Assembly: GCA_938004115.1 (NCBI GenBank)
Contig: CALKWS010000092.1
Location: 1 to 11,901, forward strand
Direction of reading: 5' to 3'
DNA: 11,901 nt
Origin: an uncultured Ruaniaceae bacterium
GTDB lineage: Bacteria; Actinomycetota; Actinomycetes; Actinomycetales; Beutenbergiaceae
The position numbers and the translations under genes were made by a program. The notes under the pieces were generated by a model. The model worked only from the letters and a program-made list of their open reading frames with translations, searched no databases and had not been told where the DNA came from. Each line of letters opens with the position of its first letter. Position 1 is the stretch's first letter. Positions 6,639-11,901 of this stretch are shown piece by piece.

Positions 6639-7874
6639 TCAGTTGTCGGCGGGTGGCTGCTCGCGCTTCAGCTTCCAGGCGTACAGGGCGATCAGCACCC
6701 CGACCGCGGCACCGATCGCCCCGACGAAACTCGGGGCGCGCAGTCCGAAGCCCCAGGTCAGCACCTGTGCTCCCAGCACCGCACCCAGGGCGTTGGCCGC
6801 GTTGAACGCCGAGTGGTGGATCGTGGCGCCGATGCTCGGTGCCTGCGGTGCGGCATCGATCATGTGCGTCTGCACCGAGGGGCTGAGCATGGAGCCGGTC
6901 ACCGCCACCAGGAACATGCTCACCAGCGCCATGGCTACCGAACCGGCGGTGGCGCTGAAGGCGAACAGGAACACCGACGACAACCCCATCGCCACCACGA
7001 TCGTGGCCATCACCGACTTGTCCGCCGCCCACCCGCCGAGGGCGTTGCCTACCACCATCCCTACGCCGTACAGGCCCACCACCAGCGGCAGCATCTCCAC
7101 GCGCAGCCCGGCCACGTCGGTCATCACCGGGGAGATGTAGGAGTACAGCGCGAACATGCCGGAGAAACCGATCACCGACATCGCCACCGCCACCCACAGC
7201 GGTTTGGAGCCCAGGCCCTTGAACTCCCGCCTCATCGAGGCGCCGGCCGCCGGCGCCTGCGGCGGTGCGAAGGCGCGCACCGCGACCATCGTCACCACGG
7301 TCAATGCCAGCACGATGGCGAACATCCACCGCCAGCCGAACTGCTGCCCGGCGGCGGTCACCAGCGGCACACCGAGCACGTTCGCCACCGCCAGCCCGGA
7401 CAGCACCGCCGAGATCGCCTTGGCCCGCCGTAGCGGACCGGCCATCTGAGCGGCCATCAGCGCAGCGACCCCGAAGAACGCCCCGTGCGGCAGCCCGGAG
7501 ATGAAGCGGGCGGCCAGCATCGTCTCGTAGTTCGGGGCGAGGAAACTCAGCAGGTGCCCGACGCCGAACAGGCCCAGCAGCATCAGGGCCAGCCCCCGCC
7601 GCTCGCGCTTGGCGGACGTGATGGCCAGCACCGGCCCGCCCACCACCACGCCCAGGGCATAGGCGCTGATCAGGTGCCCGCCCTGCGGGATGGTGACGTC
7701 CAGGTCGGCGACGGCTTCCTGGAGCAGGCCCATGATGCTGAACTCGGTCACGCCGATCGCGAAGCCGCCCATCGAGAGCGCGAAGATCGCCGCGGCCAGG
7801 CGGCCGAACGGCATCTGCCCCTCGCCCAGTGCGGGCACGCGCTGGTCCGGTCCGTGCCGTTGCGCAGTGGTCAC
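6639..7874 (-). CDS. MFS transporter, DHA1 family (AraJ/YdhP-like)
   Basis: A 411-residue secondary transporter of the major facilitator superfamily in the cytoplasmic membrane, with about twelve hydrophobic helices in two halves and a loop near residues 200-220. The first half shows the subgroup pattern FAIGVTEFSIMGLLQ in helix 1, then QGGHLISAYALGVVVG in helix 2 and ARFISGLPHGAFFGVAAL in helix 4. ANVLGVPLVTAAGQQFGWRW follows in helix 5. Relatives are proton-driven effluxers of drugs, sugars or amino-acid-like compounds; the substrate is not predictable. The GTG start at 7874 has a strong AGGAGG (7879-7884 on the complement) four bases away. The upstream leader holds a 19-bp inverted repeat that may control expression. 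It converges on the FAD oxidoreductase gene and diverges from the amidohydrolase gene. Confidence 0.93.
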   Translation of the reverse strand: MTTAQRHGPDQRVPALGEGQMPFGRLAAAIFALSMGGFAIGVTEFSIMGLLQEAVADLDVTIPQGGHLISAYALGVVVGGPVLAITSAKRERRGLALMLLGLFGVGHLLSFLAPNYETMLAARFISGLPHGAFFGVAALMAAQMAGPLRRAKAISAVLSGLAVANVLGVPLVTAAGQQFGWRWMFAIVLALTVVTMVAVRAFAPPQAPAAGASMRREFKGLGSKPLWVAVAMSVIGFSGMFALYSYISPVMTDVAGLRVEMLPLVVGLYGVGMVVGNALGGWAADKSVMATIVVAMGLSSVFLFAFSATAGSVAMALVSMFLVAVTGSMLSPSVQTHMIDAAPQAPSIGATIHHSAFNAANALGAVLGAQVLTWGFGLRAPSFVGAIGAAVGVLIALYAWKLKREQPPADN

Positions 7875-7908
7875 CCTGCCTCCTGGGAATGGGCGGTCGA
7901 TACAGGTC

Positions 7909-7927
7909 GGGCAGGTAGATCCTGCCC
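7909..7927 (-). promoter_or_regulatory. inverted repeat in the MFS transporter leader
   Basis: GGGCAGG (7909-7915), a 5-base centre TAGAT and CCTGCCC (7921-7927) form a perfect 7-bp-arm inverted repeat 35 bp upstream of the transporter start. A -10-like CAGACT on the minus strand (7932-7937) would place transcription start inside it. It could be a repressor operator or a 5' UTR hairpin. Confidence 0.5.
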
Positions 7928-7996
7928 CCGCAGTCTGGCCTACTCACGCCATCGGAAGGCAACCCCATTCCTCTCTCGGCGGAGTGTGGGCGTGCT

Positions 7997-8062
7997 CACG
8001 TCCGTAACGAGCGCCGCGCACGTCCGCAACGAGCGCCGCACATGTCCGCAGCGAGCGATGCG
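7997..8062 (+). repeat. three 22-bp tandem repeats
   Basis: Units at 7997-8018, 8019-8040 and 8041-8062 share the core CACGTCCGYAACGAGCGCCG. Units 1 and 2 match at 20 of 22 positions, units 2 and 3 at 17 of 22. The period is close to two turns of DNA. The array sits in the divergent gap, 75 bp before the amidohydrolase start and 122 bp from the transporter start. It could be an operator array or a small dispersed repeat. Confidence 0.8.
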
Positions 8063-8099
8063 CATGATCCGCGTGCCCGACGGCGGGCGTGCCGTAGAC

Positions 8100-8130
8100 G
8101 TCCGGGCCGGACCCGGAGTCGTGGCACAGT
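8100..8130 (+). promoter_or_regulatory. palindrome plus -10-like box before the amidohydrolase
   Basis: GTCCGG-G-CCGGAC (8100-8112) is a perfect odd palindrome at the position of a -35 element. CACAGT (8125-8130) ends six bases before ATG 8137 and fits the -10 of a leaderless gene. There is no good -35 hexamer, so an activator or repressor site over the -35 is plausible. Confidence 0.4.
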
Positions 8131-8136
8131 GAGAGC

Positions 8137-9300
8137 ATGACGACGATTGCTTTCACCGGTGGACATGTCCTTCCGATCGACGCCGAACCGTTCGACGGCA
8201 CCGTGGTGGTGACCGACGGCGTGATCACGGCGCTCGGGCCGAAGGTGAAGGTGCCACGCGGCGCCGAGGTGGTCGATGCCACCGGGCAGTGGGTGCTGCC
8301 GGGGTTCGTGGACGCCCACACCCACCTGGGCACGCACGAGGAGGCCGAGGGTTGGGCCGGCAGTGACGTGAACGAGATGACCAACCCGGTCACCGCGCAG
8401 GTGCGGGCGCTGGATGCCATCAACCCCGCCGAGACCGGGTTCGCCGACGCCCTGGCCGGCGGCGTGACCGCGGTGTGCGTCAACCCCGGGTCCGGCAACG
8501 TCGTCGGCGGCCTGTGCGTGGCGCTGCACACCCACGGGAACGTGGTCGATGAGATGGTGCTCCGCTCCCCCGCCGGCATGAAATCGGCCCTGGGTGAGAA
8601 TCCCAAGCGGGTCTACGGGGACAAGAAGACCATGCCCTCCACCCGGCTCGGTACCGCCGCGGTCCTGCGCCAGGCGTTCGTGGACGCGCAGAACTACATC
8701 GCCAAACGCGATGCGGCGACGAAGGACAAGAAGGACTTCGACGGCCGCAACCTCACCCACGAGGCGGTGGCGGCGGTGCTGGACGGACAGATGCCGTGGC
8801 GCCAGCACGCCCACCGCGCCGACGACATCGCCACGGCACTGCGAGTAGCCGAGGAGTTCGGGTACGAACTGGTCCTGGACCACGGCACCGAGGCGCACCT
8901 GGTGGCCAAGCAGATCGCCGACCGGGGCGTTCCGGTGCTGATCGGCCCGCTGTTCACCGCCCGCTCGAAGGTCGAACTGCGCAACCGCGACCTGGCCAAC
9001 CCCGGGAAGCTCGCGCAGGCCGGTGTGGAGATCTCCATCATCACCGACCACCCGGTGGTCCCGATCAACTTCCTGGTCCACCAGGCCACCCTGGCGGTCA
9101 AGGAGGGCCTGGACCGGGACACCGCGCTGCGCGCGATCACCCTCAACCCGGCCAAGGTGATGGGCATCGAGGACAAGGTCGGCTCGCTGACGAAGGGCAA
9201 GTACGGCGACATCGTGCTGTGGAGCGGGGACCCGCTCGACGTCATGCAACGCGCGCTGCGGGTGTTCATCAAGGGCCAGGAGGTCTACTCCTACTCCTGA
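8137..9300 (+). CDS. metal-dependent amidohydrolase (imidazolonepropionase-like)
   Basis: Cytoplasmic hydrolase of the amidohydrolase superfamily, 387 residues. The N-terminal beta domain (1-55) leads to the first metal motif PGFVDAHTHLG (His61, His63). Further candidate metal and catalytic residues are His224/His226 in WRQHAHRADD, His249 in VLDHGTEAH and Asp304 in ITDHPV. The C-terminal signature NPAKVMGIEDKVGSLTKGKYGDIVLWSGDPLD is typical of COG1228-type members, which hydrolyse cyclic amides, peptides or related bonds. PAGMKSALGENPKRVYG is conserved in a poorly characterised subgroup. No signal peptide is seen and the substrate is unknown. There is no clear ribosome site, and ATG 8137 appears leaderless. 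Its stop is 6 bp from the stop of a convergent gene, so no separate terminator fits between them. Confidence 0.92.
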   Translation: MTTIAFTGGHVLPIDAEPFDGTVVVTDGVITALGPKVKVPRGAEVVDATGQWVLPGFVDAHTHLGTHEEAEGWAGSDVNEMTNPVTAQVRALDAINPAETGFADALAGGVTAVCVNPGSGNVVGGLCVALHTHGNVVDEMVLRSPAGMKSALGENPKRVYGDKKTMPSTRLGTAAVLRQAFVDAQNYIAKRDAATKDKKDFDGRNLTHEAVAAVLDGQMPWRQHAHRADDIATALRVAEEFGYELVLDHGTEAHLVAKQIADRGVPVLIGPLFTARSKVELRNRDLANPGKLAQAGVEISIITDHPVVPINFLVHQATLAVKEGLDRDTALRAITLNPAKVMGIEDKVGSLTKGKYGDIVLWSGDPLDVMQRALRVFIKGQEVYSYS

Positions 9301-9306
9301 CCGCCC

Positions 9307-9798
9307 TCACGCGTCGCGCAAGCGCGCCGGGCGGCCCCTTCCCGTCCACGCCATGCCGAGCACGGCGAGCACCACGGCGACCGTCTCGGCCACCACGGAG
9401 GCGACCTTCGCCGGGTACCAGGTGGGGTCGTACAGCGACGGGATCGGGCCCAGTGCGGGCACGTTCACCAGCGAGTAGAGCAGCACCGGTACCAGCGCCG
9501 ACAGTGCCACCAGGGCGGCGAGCGCGTATCCGAGCCGTGAGCCGGTCACGAGCAGGAACAACGCGGCCACGACGGCGGCACCGGCCTGGATCCGGAACAG
9601 CGTGCCGCCGCCCACCCCGCCCGGGGCGGCCAGTTGCATGGCAGGGGCCAGGTCGAGGTGCACGTAGGCGTCCACCGCAAGTGCAGCCGCGACCAGCACC
9701 CGGACCGCGAGTTCCCCACCGCGCCGGCCGGCGCGTACGCGCCCCGGCGACTCCTGCGCCCGTCGGTGCTGCTGCGCCCGTCGGTGCTCCTGCGTCAC
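9307..9798 (-). CDS. four-helix membrane protein downstream of cupredoxin
   Basis: A 163-residue protein of no recognised function. After a basic, polar N-terminus (about 1-28) there are four predicted transmembrane helices at roughly 31-50, 66-86, 89-112 and 129-151. His47 and Asp49 lie at the end of helix 1 (AYVHLDLAP), and a PTWYPAKV segment precedes helix 4. The GTG start lies 3 bp after the cupredoxin stop, with GGAG seven bases upstream, so the two are co-transcribed and probably coupled. This suggests a partner in membrane redox or copper chemistry, but only by position. The first 15 residues contain a duplicated hexapeptide (HRRAQQ-HRRAQE) from an 18-bp tandem duplication. The GTG could be wrong, but no better in-frame start precedes helix 1. 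Confidence 0.78.
   Translation of the reverse strand: MTQEHRRAQQHRRAQESPGRVRAGRRGGELAVRVLVAAALAVDAYVHLDLAPAMQLAAPGGVGGGTLFRIQAGAAVVAALFLLVTGSRLGYALAALVALSALVPVLLYSLVNVPALGPIPSLYDPTWYPAKVASVVAETVAVVLAVLGMAWTGRGRPARLRDA
9751..9786 (-). repeat. 18-bp tandem duplication in a coding N-terminus
   Basis: Two copies of an 18-bp unit (9751-9768 and 9769-9786) match at 17 of 18 positions, and a third partial copy follows. On the minus strand they encode HRRAQQ and HRRAQE. The length is a multiple of three, so the frame is kept. Confidence 0.8.
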
Positions 9799-9801
9799 GG
9801 G

Positions 9802-10245
9802 CTACTCCACCACCAGAGTGGCCGTCATCGTGGGGTGCGGGGTGCAGTGGAAGGGATACTCCCCCGGCTCGTCCGGCACGGTGAGCACCGCCTCCTCTCC
9901 CGGCGCTATCGCGACGACGAAAATCCCCGACTCATCGGAGGTCACGGTGTGACCGACGCCGTCCTCGTTGCGGACCGTGATCTGCGCACCCGCCGGGACG
10001 GTGGCGGGCACCTGATAGGTGAACTCGGAGATGACGATGACCTCGCCCGTCGCGTCGCCCTCCTGCTGCGGCTCATCCGCGGGCTGGGCGTCGCCTGACC
10101 CGCACCCGGCGAGCACGGCGAGCAGCAGCCCCGCAAGGAGCGTCGCCGCTCGACGCCACGCGGCACCCGTTGTCTCACGTGGGCGTCCCGCGGCGGCCGG
10201 GTGGGATTCCTGATGCGGCGTCATCGCCGCTTCCGCTGTCTCCAT
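9802..10245 (-). CDS. cupredoxin-domain lipoprotein
   Basis: A small type 1 copper protein, predicted to be lipid-anchored outside the cytoplasmic membrane. Residues about 33-48 form a lipoprotein signal ending in the lipobox LAGC (Cys48), and an acidic linker follows. The cupredoxin fold covers about 66-147. Expected copper ligands are His99 (GVGHTV) and Cys134, His137 and Met140 in FHCTPHPTM, the amicyanin/plastocyanin arrangement. Such proteins carry electrons or bind copper in the envelope. Two starts are possible: ATG 10245 lies 5 bp behind the -10 box and fits a leaderless message; ATG 10224 has a GGAAG ribosome site but a transcript leader of only about 20 bases. The longer form is listed. 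It heads a two-gene unit with the membrane protein downstream and is probably controlled by the nearby ECF sigma factor. Confidence 0.92.
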   Translation of the reverse strand: METAEAAMTPHQESHPAAAGRPRETTGAAWRRAATLLAGLLLAVLAGCGSGDAQPADEPQQEGDATGEVIVISEFTYQVPATVPAGAQITVRNEDGVGHTVTSDESGIFVVAIAPGEEAVLTVPDEPGEYPFHCTPHPTMTATLVVE

Positions 10246-10250
10246 ACCGG

Positions 10251-10280
10251 GGATACGGCCCGGCGGCCGTCAGGGATTGC
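10251..10280 (-). promoter_or_regulatory. ECF-type promoter of the cupredoxin unit
   Basis: On the minus strand, GCAATC (10275-10280) and CGTATCC (10251-10257) are separated by exactly 17 bp. The same two boxes with the same spacing stand before the sigma gene and before the divergent gene at 11840. The -10 box ends 5 bp from ATG 10245. Confidence 0.65.
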
Positions 10281-10309
10281 GCTCCGTGGCCGTCAGGGAT
10301 TGCGCTCCG
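10265..10309 (-). repeat. 22-bp perfect direct duplication, period 23
   Basis: The 22 bases at 10265-10286 recur without mismatch at 10288-10309, with one base between. Each copy contains GCAATC on the minus strand, so the -35 element of the cupredoxin promoter is doubled. Only the copy nearer the gene has a correctly spaced -10 box. Confidence 0.9.
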
Positions 10310-10339
10310 CCGGCCCGAGCAGATCGAGCCCGTTCCGGG

Positions 10340-11119
10340 TCAGAACTCGGCGGTGGACCAGACCGTGCCGTCCCCGGAGACCATCTCCACCGCCTCCACC
10401 CCGCCGTCGGGCACGGGCACCACCCACCGCGCGGGATCCTCGCCGTCGAGCCGCCACTGCCCCACGTCTCGGGTACTGCCATCGGGAAGCACGAGCCGGC
10501 AGGTGTACTCATAGCCGGCCGGGCCGTCGTCGATCCGCACGATCAGCACCGGGCCGTCGTCGTCGCGGCCGTGGGCGACCGAGCCGACCGCAGCCCCACC
10601 GGCGTCCACCAGCGGGATGCCGTCCTGGTCCGCGGAGATCGGGGCCGGTTCGTCCCGGTCCGCCAGTCCGGCCATCACCCCGGCGCCCACCGCCAGTCCC
10701 ACCAGGCCGGCCGCCACCGCCAGCCTGACCGTCCGCCGTCGTCCGCTGATCGGCACCGGCGAAGCCACCGACGGACCGTCACCGCCGGCAGCCGCCACGG
10801 GCTCCGCGCGCGTCCCCGGGCCGGCCGACGGGACGCTGCCATGAGTTGGTGAGCCGCCGCCCGCCAGCGCCGCGAGCACATCGGCGTCGAACCCCGGCGG
10901 CGGGGCGATCCGCGGCGCCACTGGCAACACCAACTGGATCGAATCGGCCAGGTCGGCGTATGCGCGGCGGCACGGCACACAGGCCGCCAGGTGGGCGGTG
11001 GTCCGGTCACGTTCGGGCGTGGGGGCATGACCCAGCGCCAGATCCAGCAACTGGTCCTCATCGGGGTGACGAGGGCCATCGGGGCGGCGGGAGCCATCGG
11101 GGCGGCGGGGGTCAGTCAT
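10340..11119 (-). CDS. zinc-finger anti-sigma factor, single-pass membrane
   Basis: A 259-residue anti-sigma factor. The cytoplasmic N-terminal part carries the zinc-binding anti-sigma motif His-x3-Cys-x2-Cys (His43, Cys47, Cys50 in HLAACVPC), preceded by DEDQLLDLALG. A Pro/Gly-rich linker leads to one transmembrane helix (about 131-153). The external C-terminal domain of about 100 residues includes YEYTCRLVLPDG and ends WSTAEF, and could sense an envelope signal. The start ATG overlaps the end of the sigma gene by 8 bp, so the two are coupled. It should hold the sigma factor inactive at the membrane until released, as in SigK/RskA-type pairs. The external domain is not clearly the RskA domain, so the exact subfamily is open. 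The extreme N-terminus holds tandem RRPDGx repeats. Confidence 0.88.
   Translation of the reverse strand: MTDPRRPDGSRRPDGPRHPDEDQLLDLALGHAPTPERDRTTAHLAACVPCRRAYADLADSIQLVLPVAPRIAPPPGFDADVLAALAGGGSPTHGSVPSAGPGTRAEPVAAAGGDGPSVASPVPISGRRRTVRLAVAAGLVGLAVGAGVMAGLADRDEPAPISADQDGIPLVDAGGAAVGSVAHGRDDDGPVLIVRIDDGPAGYEYTCRLVLPDGSTRDVGQWRLDGEDPARWVVPVPDGGVEAVEMVSGDGTVWSTAEF
11075..11110 (-). repeat. 18-bp tandem duplication in the anti-sigma N-terminus
   Basis: Units 11075-11092 and 11093-11110 match at 17 of 18 positions. On the minus strand they encode RRPDGS and RRPDGP, and a decayed third unit gives RHPDED. The frame is kept, and the repeats lie before the zinc-binding motif. Confidence 0.8.
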
Positions 11120-11690
11120 GGTCGGCCGCCATGGTCTCCCGCAACCGGCGCAGCCCGGTGCGGATCCTGGTCTTGGCGGTGCCCAGCGGGATCTGCTCCC
11201 GCCGTCCCACCTCCGCGGCGGTACACCCGCCGACCACCGCGAGCACCACCGCGCGGGCCTGCTCGGGGGAAAGGGCGTGCAGGGCCCGCAGCGCCTGTTC
11301 GGTCTGCAGCCGGTGCACCGTGGTCTCCTCATGGCTGGTGGAGGCACCCAGGGTCTCGTGCAGCAGCCGGTCCAGCACGGCGTCGTCGGTCGGTTCGGCC
11401 CGCCGGGCGCGGATCGCGTCGATGGCCGCGTTGCGCGTGATGGTGAGGATCCAGGTGAGGACCGAGGCGCGGCGCACGTCGTAGCTGCCCGCGGCGTGCC
11501 AGACCCGCACGAACACCTCCTGGGCCACGTCCTGGGCGAGGGCCGCATCGTGGGTGATGCTCACGGCCAACCCGAACACCGCCCCCTGGAACCGGCGCAC
11601 GAACGCCGCCGACACCGCGGGGTCGTCCAGCGCCAGGCCCGCGAGCAGCGCCGCGTCATCGGCCCGGTCGGCGCGGGACACCTCTGCCAT
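11112..11690 (-). CDS. ECF RNA polymerase sigma factor, SigK-like
   Basis: A 192-residue extracytoplasmic-function sigma factor. Region 2 spans about 27-97, with the core-binding and -10-recognition stretch DVAQEVFVRVWHAAGSYD and then LTWILTITRNAAIDAIRARR. Region 4 spans about 130-186, with the -35-recognition helix-turn-helix CTAAEVGRREQIPLGTAKTRIRTGLRRLR. Sigma region 3 is absent, as usual for this class. The start ATG 11690 is chosen because it lies 6 bp behind a promoter -10 box and the family begins near here; a longer frame upstream would run through that promoter. It overlaps the anti-sigma gene by 8 bp. A matching promoter before its own gene suggests autoactivation. It resembles the SigK group in sequence and neighbourhood, but I have not aligned it. 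Confidence 0.93.
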   Translation of the reverse strand: MAEVSRADRADDAALLAGLALDDPAVSAAFVRRFQGAVFGLAVSITHDAALAQDVAQEVFVRVWHAAGSYDVRRASVLTWILTITRNAAIDAIRARRAEPTDDAVLDRLLHETLGASTSHEETTVHRLQTEQALRALHALSPEQARAVVLAVVGGCTAAEVGRREQIPLGTAKTRIRTGLRRLRETMAADHD

Positions 11691-11696
11691 ACCCCA

Positions 11697-11726
11697 GATT
11701 ACGGCGCCGGCGGCCGAATCGATTGC
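11697..11726 (-). promoter_or_regulatory. ECF-type autoregulatory promoter of the sigma operon
   Basis: On the minus strand, GCAATC (11721-11726), a 17-bp spacer and CGTAATC (11697-11703) lie 6 bp before ATG 11690, implying a leaderless message. The boxes match those of the cupredoxin promoter, with one change (A for T) inside the -10 box. Confidence 0.62.
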
Positions 11727-11750
11727 CCGAACCGGAGATTCACCCGCAAG

Positions 11751-11780
11751 GGAATCTCGCACGTCCCGCGACCCGTATCC
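11751..11780 (+). promoter_or_regulatory. ECF-type promoter of the divergent gene
   Basis: GGAATC (11751-11756), a 17-bp spacer and CGTATCC (11774-11780) repeat the pattern of the other two promoters. The octamer CGTATCCC is identical to that of the cupredoxin promoter. A transcript would start near 11787, about 53 bases before the gene. Confidence 0.65.
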
Positions 11781-11839
11781 CTAGTGCCAGCCGATGGTCG
11801 CCGGGACCACGGCGGCCCAGCAGATGGGCGGAGGAAATC

Positions 11840-11901
11840 ATGGGACGACGAACCATCATCTGGCTCTTCGCCGGCGCGCTGAGCACCCTGTTGCTGGCCG
11901 G
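11840..11901 (+). CDS. secreted or membrane protein, N-terminus only
   Basis: Only the first 20 codons are in the window. ATG 11840 has a strong GGAGG (11830-11834) five bases upstream. The peptide begins with basic residues (MGRRT) followed by a hydrophobic run (IIWLFAGALSTLLLAG), which reads as a signal peptide or first membrane helix. It is divergent from the sigma operon and has its own copy of the shared ECF promoter, so it is probably a target of that sigma factor. In SigK-type loci such neighbours are often fasciclin-domain lipoproteins or membrane oxidoreductases. Nothing visible here decides between these. Confidence 0.75.
   Translation, partial: MGRRTIIWLFAGALSTLLLA

Noticed and set aside
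6559..7968. 469-codon minus-strand frame overlapping the MFS transporter
   Set aside because: It is a shifted frame of the transporter gene on the same strand, with low-complexity Arg/Gly/Ala content. The transporter frame has clear helices and a strong ribosome site.
7997..8062. CRISPR array from the tandem repeats
   Set aside because: The units abut with no spacers, there are only three, and no cas gene is present.
7996..9249. Long minus-strand open frame opposite the amidohydrolase (about 417 codons)
   Set aside because: It mirrors a well-supported metal hydrolase, is rich in His, Gly, Arg and Val with no family motif, and has no ribosome site. This is typical of antisense frames in high-GC DNA.
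10340..11548. 402-codon continuous frame that includes the anti-sigma gene
   Set aside because: Its first part overlaps the sigma gene out of frame and is Arg/Pro/Cys-rich noise. The real protein starts at ATG 11119, just before the zinc-binding anti-sigma motif.
11691..11762. Upstream 24-codon extension of the sigma factor
   Set aside because: It would translate through the predicted -10 and -35 boxes and adds no conserved residues, so the ATG at 11690 is preferred.

Overview
The window is high-GC DNA with dense, overlapping genes, NarL-type two-component regulators, zinc-binding anti-sigma factors and several apparently leaderless starts. This points to an actinomycete (Actinomycetia). I cannot name the genus from the sequence. 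I see no rRNA, tRNA, CRISPR array or insertion sequence, and the accessory content is modest. The protein calls rest on motifs and family resemblance read by eye, not on database searches.

Left part (1-4200, + strand). A membrane histidine kinase and a LuxR/NarL response regulator overlap by 13 bp. They are followed by a membrane-anchored DUF4097 beta-repeat protein, a layout typical of envelope-sensing modules. After a possible terminator comes a second regulatory pair: a short PadR repressor overlapping by 4 bp a DUF2812 membrane protein. The PadR promoter region holds the perfect palindrome CGATATATCG.

Middle (4200-9300). This part holds a stand-alone CinA-type nicotinamide-nucleotide amidase and a BBE-type FAD oxidoreductase. 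Facing the oxidoreductase from the opposite strand is an MFS transporter of the AraJ/YdhP-like DHA1 type. An amidohydrolase is divergent from the transporter. The convergent gap (6457-6638) carries two copies of a 16-bp perfect palindrome 90 bp apart. The divergent gap (7875-8136) carries an inverted repeat in the transporter leader, three 22-bp tandem repeats, and a palindrome next to the amidohydrolase start.

Right part (9307-11901). This looks like one regulon. An ECF sigma factor and a zinc-finger anti-sigma factor overlap by 8 bp. A cupredoxin lipoprotein and a four-helix membrane protein follow on the same strand. A secreted or membrane protein starts divergently and is cut off by the window end. 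Three promoters, in front of the sigma gene, the cupredoxin gene and the divergent gene, share the pattern G(C/G)AATC - exactly 17 bp - CCGTA(T/A). The sigma factor therefore probably controls itself, the cupredoxin unit and the truncated gene. This inferred regulon is the most interesting feature of the window. A 22-bp perfect direct duplication in the cupredoxin upstream region duplicates the -35 element.
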